A stretch of DNA of 64,000 nt from NCBI GenBank assembly GCA_035079385.1, contig JAVHKY010000029.1, positions 10,974,001-11,038,000 on the forward strand. Direction: 5' to 3'. This document shows, piece after piece, positions 46,891 through 58,689 of this stretch (positions within the stretch are counted from its first letter, which is position 1; every line of letters begins with the position of its first letter). The position numbers and the translations under genes are program-made. This stretch comes from Aspidiotus rigidus. Its lineage: Eukaryota > Arthropoda > Insecta > Hemiptera > Diaspididae. The notes under the pieces were generated by a model. The model saw only the letters and a list, made by a program, of their open reading frames with translations, had not been told where the DNA came from and did no database searches.

Positions 46891-47935
46891 TAAAGAAAGA
46901 AAGAAAAAAAGAAAGCAAGCAAGAAACTAAATGAGAATAAATAAATAAATAAATAAAGTGAATAAATAAATAAATAATTGATTAAATAAAATATGAATAG
47001 ATAAAAAAATAAGTAAATAAATGAGTAAATGAATAAGTAAATGAATAAAAATAAATAAGTAAATAAGTAAATGAATAAATAAATAAATGAATAAAATAAA
47101 TTAATTAAATGAATTGATTAATTAAATAAAGAGGTAAAATTTTTCCAAGTCCATTTTGGCCAGATGGGCGGTGGACGGTAAATTTTTCAAAAAAAAACCA
47201 TAGAATAGATTCCATTTTGAAAAGAAAGAAAGAAAAATAGACCGAAAGAAAGATGGAAAGAAACTTAATAAAAAATAAATGAATAAATTAAATAAATAAT
47301 TAATTAAATAAAAAATGAATAAATTAAATAAAATAATCAATTAAATAAAAAAGAATAGAAAAATGAGCAAATAAATAAGTAAATGAAAAAATAAGTAAGT
47401 AAAAAGTAAATGAATAAATGAATAAATGAATAAAATAAATTAATTAAATGAATTGATCAATTAAATAAAGAGGTAAAACTTTTTCAAGTCCATTTTGGCC
47501 GGATATTGGACGGTGCACGGTAAATTTTTCAAAAAAAAGCCCATAGAACAGATTTCTTTTTGAAAAGGAAGAAAGAAAGATAGATAGATAGACAGAGAGG
47601 AAGAAGGAAAGAAATCAAATAAAAATAAATTAATAAATTAAATAAATAATAAATTTAAAAAAAGATGAGCAGACCAAGGCGAAAATTGGTGGACACATCT
47701 GCGTCATCCGAAGCAGGTGCCACTCCGCAGACGGGCCACCTGGCCTAATCGCGTTCACGGAAACGACGACGACGATGAATAAATAAAAAAATAAGTAAGT
47801 AAATAAATAAATAAATGAAGAAAATAAATTAATTAGATGATTAATTAATTAAGTAAAGAGGTAAAATTTCTTCAAGTCCCTTTTGGCCGGACGTTAGACG
47901 GCAAATTTTTCAAAAAAAAAAAAAACACAACAGGT
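46890..47935. repeat. AAAT/AAAG-rich block with three tandem copies of a retroelement-like tail
   Basis: (AAATAAAT)n and (GAAAGAAA)n tracts alternate with three copies of 'gaggtaaaa(t/c)tttttcaagtccnttttggcc(g/a)gat..ggacggtaaatttttcaaaaaaaa' starting near 47130, 47470 and 47855. Spacing is about 340-385 bp. Segmental tandem duplication of a tail plus its microsatellite. Confidence 0.7.
47663..47785 (+). repeat. 3' end of a non-LTR retrotransposon or SINE
   Basis: A GC-rich 115-bp piece within A-rich repeats ends 'ttcacggaaacgacgacgacgatg' and runs straight into AATAAATAAA. A (GAC)n/(GAT) step before an (AAAT)n tail is typical of R1/LOA-type 3' ends. The family is not identified. Confidence 0.5.
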
Positions 47936-48570
47936 TCCTTGTTGATTCGAGCTACAAGTTTGCAGGCTGGCAAGATGGTAGACGTTTTTCCAAAAAACCT
48001 ACCGATAAAACAGGTTCCCTGGTAACACAAGGCTGACCTATTACGTCATCAGATTGTGACGTCACGAGCACAGACTTTGGAGCTACCGTATATATAATAA
48101 GAGGAGAACCTAAGGAAAACTGATCGACGCCGTCAGATTGTGACGTCACAAAGCTGACCTATGACGTCATCAAACTGTGACATCACACGCCTCGCCCACC
48201 AAGCTATGTATAATAGAGGAGGGTCTTGGAAAAGAAACTGATCTACGATGTCATCAGATGGTGACGTCACAGGCCCCGCACCCGAGCTGCATATGATGGG
48301 CCGGGGGGGGGGGGACTTGGAAAGTTTCGAGCTGCGAGCTTTGCCGGTCGCGCAGACGGTAGACGTTTTTTCCGAAAAACCTCCTTATAAAACAGGTTCC
48401 CTGTTAAAATGTCGATCTCCGACTTATATACGATAGGAGGTCGATATCTAAATGACCTTGAGTTTGCCGACCGGCTGGACCGCGGTTATTTTTCTCGAAA
48501 AACCACCCTGATAAAACACGTTCCCTGTTAAAATCGAGTTATTAAGGAGAAGAGGGTGGAGTTTTCAAGT
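47935..48570. repeat. TGACGTCA-rich repeat block, 48-kb copy
   Basis: Three palindromic ends (near 48010, 48392 and 48515: 'ataaaacaggttccctg' or variant) bound modules with TGACGTCA at 48058, 48141, 48162 and 48262. 'tatatataataagaggaga', 'gctatgtataatagaggagg' and a 13-base G-run at 48302 also occur. It appears to be two or three joined copies. Confidence 0.65.
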
Positions 48571-48599
48571 TTTCACCCATTGTGAACTATTTTGTGAAA

Positions 48600-48940
48600 T
48601 GTCCGGACGAACCTCATCGAACGCGTGTTAGATATCCGTGCTTCGAAAAACAGCATTTTTATAATCCTCGTCACGGGTCCAAATTCGATTGGCGAAATCC
48701 TCGCGCGCAAATGAGCTTCGCGATGAGTCTCGTCGGCTGGCTATTGACCGCATGCGGTACGACTGGTGTGGCGATGACGCGCGATCGCGTCTACACGTCT
48801 TTTGCATTTTCATCTCGTTTCGGCGTCGTCGTCGGGATATTAATTTGTCCAGGAACTCGTTGGAAAGGCGACAGTACAGTAGTAGTCGTAACTACGGTGT
48901 CAGAAACGACCCGAAACCGTATAATAATTATTTCGTGTAA
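48600..48940 (+). CDS. Candidate terminal exon, unassigned Arg/Ser-rich frame
   Basis: One frame stays open for about 95 codons to a TAA at 48940 and reads RRRRRDINLSRNSLERRQYS, then SSRNYGVRNDPKPYNNYFV at the end. I do not recognise it. It is followed by about 900 bases of CpG-moderate sequence with two AATAAA-type signals, as expected after a last exon. Against this, a second + frame and two minus frames are also open, because CpG-rich sequence has few stops, and no clear 3' splice site was found. If real it could be the end of the RBM24-like transcript or of another gene. Confidence 0.2.
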
Positions 48941-49870
48941 CAACGAACACATTTTAATTACGCGCGCGCCCAGAGTGTAGTGACTATCCTCACTTTCTTT
49001 GTACATCTGCCAAACATTCCAGCGAGCATTTGTCGTATATCTCCGGCTTGTGTAGACGGTACATAAGCGGTCGCTGATCTAATAAATTGCGATGGCTATT
49101 AGCGAACGTGCGCTCGAATTCTGTACACACTTTCCGGACGAAATAGAGCCGGCCGGCCGCGCCACTGTCAATTAGAAGAAAAGTATATATATCCACTGTG
49201 AAGTTTTCCGTGTATGATGATAACATAGATAATATAGAGTCATAACTCGACTCTCGAGAGATATACCGTACTGACGTAAGAAGTTCCTATTTTGTTTTTT
49301 TTTTTTTTTGTTTCCTCTTTTTCCCTTCTTCAACTTTCATTATGAAAAGTGTGCACACTGTAATGACGATAAGACCGTGCTCTACTGTACTATATTCGCT
49401 TATTCGTGCAATGAAACTCAATATTTATTGTCACAGACGATCCAACGTAAGAAGAAACATTTATATAACTTATATCCCTTCTGTATACTAGTCGTATACG
49501 TTCGAGCGACCTCCTTTGCCAGCCTTTTGAATTTTCACGAAAGATACGAGGATTCCTCGAACGTACTATACAGTATACTAACGATACACGCACACTTGAA
49601 GCGAAGAGAGAAGAATACTATATTATTCAGTACATAGTTCGTTACTTAATTCTAATGACTTGGCGACCGGGCCTTTATGTGAAAAGAATACCAAATTACG
49701 ATGTATCAAAAAGTACAAAAGATGATACCGATGAGGGAAATATATTACTGTATAATAAATTTATTTGTTAGAAAGCGCGAACGAAATTCATAAAATATCT
49801 TATTATATATTATAACGTCAATCAATTCCAAGAGGGAAGGTTGATACAAAATAAAGTTAATTTTAGAAAT
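48941..49870 (+). other. 3' UTR-like unique sequence with poly(A)-type signals
   Basis: AATAAA occurs at about 49754 (TATAATAAATTTATT) and about 49849 (ACAAAATAAAGTT). No repeats are recognised. It may be a 3' UTR, but this depends on the uncertain exon before it. Confidence 0.25.
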
Positions 49871-50399
49871 GTAGCACGCGAGAGGTCGGCGGGTTCAAGT
49901 TCTAAATTCGTTCGTCCTTTGTCGGATTGGAAATTCTGCTCGAGCCCACCACGATCACTCTGCGAATTTTGTCGGACGGGCTCTCTTGTGCTCGGCTCTA
50001 ATTTTATCGGGGTATGAAAAAGTAACATCAATATAATGTTTAGAAGTTGATTGGAAATTTTGGTTCCGACTAGAAACTTGGAGTGTTGGGTATTAATTCT
50101 TGATTTTTCCTTCTACCCCCTACTTTTCTTCCCTCCAATCTGTGGATTTACGTTTGTACGCTCGACAGGCTCGGAATTTTGACTTTTTCCGGAATCCCAA
50201 TGACCTTGACCTATGTTAGAGACTTGAGAAACATTTTGACCCTTCATGTATGCTTGTTCATCAGAGAGTGCAGGAGAGGGGCAACCACGGAATCATCCAT
50301 ACGAATTATCAATAACGTCATCGTTCCAAATATAAGATCCGTACGTGTCGCATATGTAGCTGCCCGTCCTCTATTGTGGAGAGGGTGCGGATCGCGTAT

Positions 50400-51180
50400 G
50401 CATTAATTCTATTTCCTCCAACACCGGTATCGATCCTTTCGGGTATAACTCCATTGTTGGAGGAATCTCCTCGGCGAAAATCCCTCTTCTTGGCGATGGC
50501 AAGCTATAGTGCTATCGGGCACATAAACTTTAAATCACACACGAGATACAACTTGAAACTAAATTGCTGTCGTAGTTTTTCCTCTTTCTTCGTTTCCCTA
50601 GGCCTCATCTTCATCTCCTTCTTGCAGACGGCCTTCTGTATGTGGATGGTACATAAGCGTTGAGTGAACCATAGCATTCCATATTGCGTCCGCCGTACCT
50701 GCGAATGCAGACACCTAGTTCCACATTTCTTCGAAACTTAGCATGATTGCTTTCAAGATAGTCGGAGTAAACGTCTCAGCTACTCCAAACTCTTGAAGAG
50801 ACCGACTAAGCTTGTCTCGCCCACATCCACGCTTCCATCATCCGTCCTTGATCGCAATGCGAACACATCCTTTGCTCAACTCTTCCCAACTTCTCACGAA
50901 GGTACTTGTTCAAACATCCGCGACTGCTCAACACCTGCATCAGGTGAAAGTTCATCTAATCATGGTTTCGGTACTCATTGAGGTCGCGTATCAACACTGG
51001 GTCGTCTATAATCCTAGCTCACCCTGAATAATTCTTACTTTTTATTTGTCAAGCAAGGAGCGCCTGGCGTCCTGTCTGAGCAGTGCTTGCTTTCTACTTC
51101 TCAAATAAGAAGCGCCTGGTATCCTGCTTGACTCGCAAAGCTTGTCGTCTTACTCCCGTGGCTTTCCTAGATTTAGTTCA
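50400..51180 (-). pseudogene. R1-like retrotransposon 3' fragments
   Basis: At 51055-51090 and 51108-51150, 'aa(g/t)aagcgcctgg(c/t)(g/a)tcctg(t/c)(c/t)tga' occurs twice. It matches the RVKQEARRS-coding stretch at about 16185 in the other R1-like copy. 'tatgtggatggtacataagcg' at about 50638 resembles 'tatgggggatggtacacatag' at 15809. So pieces of the same element end are present, rearranged. Confidence 0.4.
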
Positions 51181-51344
51181 CGACCCTATTTGCTATCAGG
51201 AAATGATACGTGAAGCTCAGCTTTGAGTCAAAACGGATTCCTAATCACTTTATCAACTTCATGACTGGACTTCCATGCCTTACAGGCGGAAGGTGGAGGG
51301 AGGACTGAATCCCGACAGATTATAAAAAAAGAGAAATATACTGT

Positions 51345-51720
51345 CTAGCGGAGCCAAATGAATGAAGATCATGTTTCAGGTGTACTCGTAAAGTACCTCA
51401 TTTATATTTTAAGCCACTCTGCTTTGTGTTGAAATCATGGCCTAGCTTGTAAATTCTTTCTTCTTACGGAGGCGTACGCGTTCGTGGACTAATATAGGCG
51501 TAGTGCGCTATAAGATAAGCTATCAAGTGACGTCATACTTCAGATTTCAGCTTTGAGCTTTCATGAAACCAGGCCTAACATACAGCAGTATAAAAGCCTT
51601 TACTAAACCACTCGGATGAGAGGACGTAGATTGAACTTGCAAATTTCAGAATCAGGCTCGAGGTCACGGTGGATGACGTCATATTTGACCGCCGCGGTCA
51701 CGGCTGATCACATCATAGTT
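51345..51720 (+). repeat. Dispersed repeat (retroelement 3' UTR-like), copy 2
   Basis: It parallels 9440-9800: 'gcggagccaaatgaatgaagatcat', 'ttatattttaagcc', 'aaatcatggcc', 'ggtggatgacgtcat', 'ctgatcacatcatag'. TGACGTCA at about 51519 and 51673. Confidence 0.5.
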
Positions 51721-53100
51721 TATTATGAAGGAAGAGAAGGAATATACAAAGATTATCTGAGGGTGGAGGGGAAACTCGCGGGGGTGATGTGAGCTCGCAG
51801 ATTTTTGAATTAAGGGCCAGGATACAGGACATTTGGAACTCGATGTCTGGGAGTGAGAGGGGGTAACGCGCAGGGGTGGTGTGAACTTTAGAATGGGAGC
51901 TAAGATTTAGGAGACTTGAGGAAAGACATGAAAACATATCCCGCTTCGTCTTTCCTATCACGATTTCCAGTCTGGCAAAATCGATTAAACGTGTCACTGC
52001 CTCTGAAGGCCGGCTCACCTTGCCCGCCTCCGCTATAGTTGTTTCAGCATTGTATACTAAGTAGAAAAGCCTAACGCCTGCTAGCAGCTTCATCTCGTTG
52101 AATGCAGCGCACCACAAGAGCGGCCTAAGGATCAAACCCTGCGGCACATTAGAAAGTAAGTGGGCGCTTCATCGTACCAGCAGACGTCTCTAGTTGGATT
52201 TCTCCCCAGTTGATATAGCTGAGCAGGTATGCAGGCACTTTTGTGTCAAGGGCTCATGGTATTGAGTTGAACACATTTCTTATGTCGAGGTTTTCGGCTA
52301 GTTATTGCTGTCACGGCTATCCTCGCCCGCCTGATTTTGGCATCCGATGTACAAAGACCGTTTGGAAACCGTACTAATCACTAGAGTTTGCCCTCGAGTC
52401 GATTGGCTGTTACCCTCTATAGAAGATTGCCTCCGCTATCTCGCACGTAAAGTGGTCGAATAAGAGGATGACAGGGGCCAGGTGGTTTATCATTCATCTC
52501 GATCAACATGGATCAACAAGCAATGTCGGGTCAATTGAATTCGGGACCTCACCGGGATTCTAAACTTCCCACTATTTACCTCGCAGCCAGTTGAACGCCG
52601 CGTTCTTCTCCTCGGTGCCTATAGGAAGGATATCTACTATTGGTAACGTGACCAATGGTGGTGGCTGCTGTGGAAACAGGGCATCGATGACTCGCCCCAT
52701 ACCATCCGGCTGCATTTGACTTACTGCTTAGACTCTTAGAGGCACTTCCGGAATTTGCCAAACGAATCGTCCTATGCCATTTCACACAATTCTTTCTATA
52801 CAGCTTTGTTGCTGTCTCTTATGGCTTTTTCAGCCTCATGCGAGTCAGCTCGTCGGCAGCTCTTCACGACCTCCCGGTGCTGACGGTTGCACTTGTTTCT
52901 TATCTGTCCAACAGTAAATAGCTCTACTATCCCTTGGTAGACCTTGCCGGGGCATTGATGTATTATCATCCACTCTGCTGCCACCTCTACATCTTCTTCC
53001 TGATCTTGACATGTAATAGACGATCGCTGTTGAGCTTCCTGACTGCCCATTGTCATCTCAGCAGGCAAAGTGGTCGATTGTAGGATGCCAGCCTCCAACG
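51713..53100 (-). pseudogene. R1-like reverse transcriptase relic and upstream ORF2 part
   Basis: From 52300 downward on the minus strand: LDIRNVFNSIP, a stop, VPAYLLSYINWGEIQLETSA, GTMKRPLTF, PQGLILRPLLWCAAFNEMKL, YNAETTIAEAGK and SEAVTRLIDFARLEIVIGKT. These are the R1-clade blocks LDVxNAFNSxPW, PxYLLxxI, VPQGSVLGPLLWN, YADDTTI and AVxxWLxxxxLxLAxxKT. The catalytic YADD reads YNAE, so it is inactive. Further upstream 52576-53098 has longer frames (69 and 100 codons) probably from the N-terminal part; motifs there are not diagnostic. Confidence 0.75.
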
Positions 53101-56100
53101 CTAGCCCGGTCTTCTCTGTGACATCATGCTGTTTGAAAAGGTCTTTTAGCTGGATTTACATCTTTTAGAATCTACGCGTTCCATATCAGGCATGAGGAGG
53201 ATTCGATCTTAGAGAATAGAGTTGATATAGCATTATTTTTTAATTAAATATCATGGAGAACACGGGGAATCTTTGATATTTCATAGGTATATCTAGCTAA
53301 TATCTAAGAAACTACTTGCGTTCCTCTCCGTCTGTGGTATCGAGTCTGGTTGAACATAATGACTCCTCAATAGAACCAATATTCTACAGCTTCATACGTC
53401 ACATAACTCGATGCAGAACTATTTTAAAGGTTCAAATGCGATAAAAAAATATTAGGCCAATTTTTCATCAAATATTATCCAACATCTTTAATATCTTTCC
53501 CAGCTTTACGCTCTTCGATATAAATTCAATTCCCTACCGTCTCGTTCGAAATTTTCACAAAAGATAAGAAACCATAAGTCTTGAAAGAAATCTCGCAAAA
53601 TCGAAGCTCAAAGACATTTCCATTTCCCTGTGCGCTGTGGGTGTGGTGTCTCGAATGGTTAAATTTTATTTCGTGTTCAGATGACTTCCTAGTACATCGT
53701 TTTGATAAAAGACGTGGCATTCGAATTTCTCGTTCATGATTGGGCTGAGCTGTATCGTATACGTGAATGGTAGACAGAGAGGGAGAACTTCTTTCTCTCA
53801 CGCTAAAAACCTAATAGAAAGATGCGAAAGCAAAAAAATAGAGCTAGATGAAAGCGAAGATATCAACGAGGTGTAAAAAGCAAAAGCTTACAAGGAATGG
53901 GTCGTTACATTGTCGTTGTGTTGGGAAAGTTGAAACGCATCAGATTCGTAGAAACAGGAAATTTTGAATTGCTGTTATTTGTTCGATTGTTCCTTTGTCA
54001 AAAGCAAAAGTATTGATTAGTTTATACCGACACGGTTTCATGTATCGGATGTATATATATATGGAAAAAAGAGGAAGAAAATGGAAAGCTCTCTCGTTTG
54101 CCGCGTGTATACATACGAAACTAACTCGATGATTTTTTTTTTTTTTTTTTTTTTCCTCGAACGTACAAATGTAAGCACGAGAAAATTAAAAAAGGTGTCA
54201 ATGGCGCCACGTTTTTTTTCCTGTATTATTTTTCGTTTTCAATTTGCAACGCGCGAACGAAAAGTTGTAGTTTAATTATGCTAGCGTGGCTGGTATAATG
54301 ATAATGACAGTAATGAAAATCTTTTTTCGCGCCTCTCTTCTCCGCTTCCTTGACGAGCAATAAAAAGTACAATCGTCGAGAAAATGAAAATGAAAGCTGT
54401 GTATCAAGCAAACGCTTCGTAGCGCTAGAAGTTTTCCATTCTAACGTATCACTCGCGTTTTATATTTATAAGAAAAGACACTCCCTGCGTCGGTGACTGA
54501 GCTCGATGTATGTGTTCGTTCTCGCGAAAGTCCAGATTAATTAATCTTTTTTACGACTCGGTAAAACGCCTTCATTTTACGCTCGTCTCTGACCAATTGT
54601 ACCCGATTTTATGGCTGAAAAAAAGAATTGAAAATTGTTCCAAGTAATGACACGCTTTTTTTTCCCCCTCCTCTTCCTCATATAAGTGCTTATAACGTAT
54701 CGTACGCACACGCGTACACTTATAGAAAAAAAAAAGAAGTCATTGTACATAATACGCGGTATGAGAAGTCGTTTCACGCCTTATTTAACATCGAAATGCT
54801 CCGGAGTCCTATTTCCGTTCGTCCACAGGTGGTCAAAAAAAGTGAAAATATACGCAAGAAATTTTTCTGACGGTACGCGACGCCCGCCGCCCGCACCCTC
54901 GCGGTGGCGCGGGGAACGTTTTTCCTTCGTACGCCCTTTATAGCTGCGCCGGGAACGAGTGACGGTGAAAGTTCTTCTGTCTCTGCCTGTTAACTTTTTG
55001 TCATTAAATTCGAATTGCTAACGATTTTAGTTTCGCACAGTTTTCCGCCATTTTACGACCGACAGCGCGGTGATGTAGGCTTTATACGATGGTTGGTATT
55101 CTGCTCACGTCACATTCTCTCGCAGAACTTAAAATGCTGTAGGTATAGGTATGAAGCAATGTACAGGATGTACTTTGCACTGAGTAAGCTCATTTTCGAC
55201 CTTATTTCGATAAGAAAGTTTCTTTCTCGTAATGGCCCGACAGAAAAAAAAAAACCTAGATAGACCTTATTAAAAATGCTACGCGTTCGATAAATTTTCG
55301 AAGGTATAATAGCGAAATTTCGTTTATCGCAGCACGTGTATCGTAAAATGGGAGAAAAGTTTCGGAAACGTATATATACTCATCAATGATGGGTTGTGAG
55401 CGTTTATCGAGTGTATAAAAGCGACTCTTTAGTGCTGGAATACACGAAGAAATTGCGCGATATTTTGTTATCGCGGACTCGGAGCGAGTGTAGAGCGGTA
55501 GAAGCGAGAGAATTACGAAAATAGCGCAAAGATGACCAGAATCTGGCTTTAGGGGTTCTATCATTTCCCAAAATGCCGAAGAAAGAAAATATCCCGGTGT
55601 CGGCGTCAAATATCTTTCCGATCTTTTGAATGTACACATGTGCTGGAAAATACTGAAACTCGCGAATTTCCTAGAGAAAGAAAAGTGTTCTTGTAAAATT
55701 TTATGTCTGTAACAAGTAAAAAGAAAACTCATTTGTTAAGGGGGTGGGCAATTTACGGGAAAAATGTGTTGAAATTCAAAGAATGTTCTTTAAAGAAAAA
55801 TATTTTTTTGAAGTCATGTCTGGAAAAAGCTTTGGTCATCATCGGAACCTGTTTAGAGTGTAAGTGATAAGGTATAAGTAGAGAGCTCTGAATATTATTT
55901 TATTTGATTAGTTAGCTTACTAGAGTACTTTTGGGTATTACCCCATCATCAATCGTTTGGCTACTGAAGAACACAGACTCAAACATTAGTTTTCATTAAG
56001 AAGAACACAAATACTCAAGACTTTTTATTATAAATTAGATAAATCAAAATACTTTCGGCGCAGTTGCCATCACAACTGAAGTACAAACAGATGAACAGGA

Positions 56101-56200
56101 ATGAAGAGACGTCAATGAGTCATTAATCGACATTCTCCGACCAAGCAGATCATCAATTAAGTTTCCAAGGTGAGCGTTGTCTTCTTTTTCATCAGCCTTG
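53100..56200. other. Unique CpG-containing block, no gene recognised
   Basis: It includes an 18-20-base T-run at about 54134 and TATA-type tracts at 54050-54062. Frames up to 158 codons (55256-55732, minus) have no domain signature. A GC-rich patch at 54880-54950 has the feel of a promoter or 5' UTR, but no exon can be tied to it. Confidence 0.4.
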
Positions 56201-56279
56201 CGGTTGTTTTCAATACTTGGAAGGGGAGGGAGGAGGTGATCTGACTACTTCGTCTTGCAGTTCGACCCTTTCGTCACGC

Positions 56280-56615
56280 GACTGAGTAGAAAGCAGCCCA
56301 AAATAAGTGACGACGTAATCTCCGTGCTCAGCCAGATGGTGGTAAATCTCGAGATTCTCAATTGCTATTCGACGACAGAACCTCCAAAAGCACGCGTTGC
56401 CTCCCGAGTCAGCGTCATCAGCCAAGGCCGATTTAATGATCAGTGTGGGCGTGTATGAGAAGGCGATCACCGTTTGTGCAGACTATGTGAAGAGCAACGC
56501 GATCAAATGTGCTTCTAGGAAAGTGACTTCCTTTCTCAAGCAGCTCCAGAAGAAGCTCAGGTCTGACAATGCTATTGTGGTAAAGGCGAATGGCGCTCGG
56601 GGTATAAGATGGTGA
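56280..56615 (+). pseudogene. Penelope-like element, N-terminal RT fragment
   Basis: ITVCADYVKSNAIKCASRKV is followed by TSFLKQLQKKLRSDNAIVVK, then ANGARGI. This fits the 'LKxLRxDxxIVVxKADKGNxxVVM' block near the start of Penelope-like RTs, with the KADKGN part corrupted. The open frame ends at TGA after about 70 codons and no further RT follows in this orientation. Confidence 0.45.
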
Positions 56616-56944
56616 AGTTAATGAGTATCTCCAGTCCAGTGGAGCTATGGGCGGACTTCCTACCTCCTCCCACTTTGGTAAACATATCTGCGGGTTGAGG
56701 GAAGCCGTTAACGGTTCCAGTTACCTTTATGGGTTTTGGAGGGACAGGTCCTCAATATGGTGTGACGTAAATCATTGGTATCGATATGCCGATGGACGAT
56801 CCTCGGGTCACCTTGCATGAGTTCCTCCTATTCCTCAATGCCCTTTATCTACTAGTCAACTATTAATTTTCTTGATCTCCGAAACTTATAGTTTTCTTTC
56901 AAGAATCTGGCCGTAATCTTTGCTATCTTGTAAAATTCACGTGT

Positions 56945-57335
56945 TTTTTAACAGAGTTATGCAAGGGGTGACAGGGAACCTGTTTTATGGGGCACGTAGG
57001 ATCTGAAAAATGTAGATTGTGACGTCACAGGCCTCCCTTCCGAACTATATATGATAAGAGGGGAACTTGAGGGAATTTTCGAGCTCCGAGCTTTACTGGC
57101 CGACCGGTGGACGATAGACGTTTTCTTTGCCCCCCGATAAAACAGATTTTCCGTTTAAAAACTGGTCTATGACGTCATCAAACTGTGACGTCACATATTT
57201 CACTCCCAAGCTATGTGTGATAAAAGAGGAACTTGAGGAATTTTCGAGCTTCTTGTTTTACCGGCCGACCTGACGGTGGACGTTTTTCCGAAAAACCCCT
57301 CGATAAAACAGGTTTGTCGTTAACATGGCGATTGG
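56945..57335 (+). mobile_element. TGACGTCA-rich element, 57-kb copy
   Basis: It starts 'ttcacgtgttttttaacagagttatgcaaggggtga' then CAGGGAACCTGTTTTATGG, and ends 'cgataaaacaggtttgtcgtt'. An internal inverted end lies near 57135. TGACGTCA at 57020, 57170 and 57186; modules 'gaactatatatgataagaggggaacttgagg' and 'gctatgtgtgataaaagaggaacttgagg'. No coding capacity. Confidence 0.65.
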
Positions 57336-57499
57336 ATGTTGATAACAAGTGGTCTTATCGGACGGTCAACATTGTGGAGCTTTATACAAACCTTTTTAAT
57401 TTTGGTGCCACTGAGTTCATCTCAAGCTTCTCATTGCCAGGTGCGTTGTTGACAGGCAACCTGTTTGAAGGTTTTTTTTCTCTTAAATCTGCCCTACGC

Positions 57500-57790
57500 C
57501 GTCTTTAGAACGACGTGTTGGGTCTTATAGTGTTTGAAGCGTTGCATATCTCGCTCATTGAAGGGGCCAATTCAATTGGTGTATGAAGAATTGTATGTAT
57601 ATCTATCAACTCCAAGGGGCTATCGTTCAGGCTCTATTATACCAAAAAATTTCCACTCTCGAGCTATAATATATGATAGGAGGGGGACTTATGGGGTTTG
57701 AAACAGTGATTATCTGGCTCATTGAAGAGACAAAGCCAAATGGTGTACAAAGCATTGCTTGTCCAGTTACGTGAAGGAGCTGTCCTAATT
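57500..57790. repeat. Repeat shared with 46.5 kb plus family modules
   Basis: 'gacgtgttgggtcttatagtgtttgaagcgttgcatatctcgctcattgaaggggc' copies 46510-46570. 'ctataatatatgataggagggggactta' is a TGACGTCA-family module. Confidence 0.5.
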
Positions 57791-58010
57791 CTCGTTCAAC
57801 ATCGTTAAGGTAGTCGTCGTTTTTTTCTCTGAATAGAGTTTCCAATTTGTTCTGGTACTTCTGGGTCGGGTCATTCTTCAGCTCTTGGAATCCATTCTTT
57901 GCAATGTACGACTCCACAATTTGTGTGTAGTCGTCTTTCTCCATTGCCATTGTTGTGTTGCCTTTATCGCCTTTGTCAGAATCAGGTTGTTTGTCGGGTC
58001 TTTTTCTGCA
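57790..58010 (-). pseudogene. Penelope-like element, KADKGN-block fragment
   Basis: On the minus strand the sequence reads LILTKA, then in the next frame DKGNTTMAMEKDDYTQIVES, then YIAKNGFQELKNDPTQKYQN and KLETLFREKNDDYLN. This is the characteristic Penelope-like start (ITKADKGNTTVVMxxxDYxxKxxxxLxxxxxYxxLxxDPTxxxQxxLxxxL). The frame break lies exactly inside KADKGN (near 57975). It is opposite in strand to the fragment at 56.3 kb and is not complete. Confidence 0.7.
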
Positions 58011-58129
58011 GATTTGTGACCTTCATTTGCACTACTTGCGTTCTGCCATTGGTTCGGATTCATGATAGCATAAAAAGAAATGTGGTTAGAGATAGCATTG
58101 ACAGATACTAAAGAATCGGAGATGATCAA

Positions 58130-58680
58130 TAATGGAGTAATGGGAAGAGAAGGGGGAGGGATGATGAGGATATATTCTTAACAATTGAAGGTGGCTCGTA
58201 ATTCCGTGGTGTGGACTTACGCGGTGTTACAATGACGGTGAGAGACTTTAATGTTTCCGATTGAGTACACGTAGAATCGTCAGTGAAGTATGGGGTAGGA
58301 TTGTGGAAGGTTTTTAGGTAAAGTGCGGAGGTGGTTGATAGATGAGTGAGACGTGTGACGATCGTGAATTGGTAAGGTGGATAAAGAGTTACAGAGGGTA
58401 GAGACAGTGACATTTGAATGGGGCGAGATAGTTTTAGTTTGAGATTGGAATGTAGCTAAGTTGTGAATTCTTAGTTCGAGTGAGAGTGAAATTTGCGTTG
58501 ATGAACGGAGAATTGAAGATAATGTAGGACGGTAGTGAGGAGGTCGGTGGTAATGGAGTTGTTGGCGGGACTAGTTCGAAATGCTCCGGTGGCTATTCTG
58601 TACGGTAGTTTCAGGTGGAGGGGATACTAGAGCCGTAATCCAGAATTGAATCCGAGCGAAGCCTTAGTGTTTTTTCTTGG
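58130..58680 (-). pseudogene. Jockey-like RT end and RNase H start
   Basis: On the minus strand RIATGAFRTSPANNSITTDL lies at about 58530-58600, the RT-end GAFRTSP motif. About 300 bases on comes ALYLKTFHNPTPYFTDDSTC, where YFTDDS corresponds to the RNase H YFTDGS start. Frame changes and truncation show it is a relic. The GAFRTSP motif places it in the same broad Jockey-like group as the other copies. Confidence 0.6.
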
Positions 58681-58689
58681 TAGAAGGGA

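Noticed and set aside
55256..55732. 158-codon minus-strand frame
   Set aside because: No domain, no splice context, and a CpG-rich composition that lowers stop frequency. Treated as chance.
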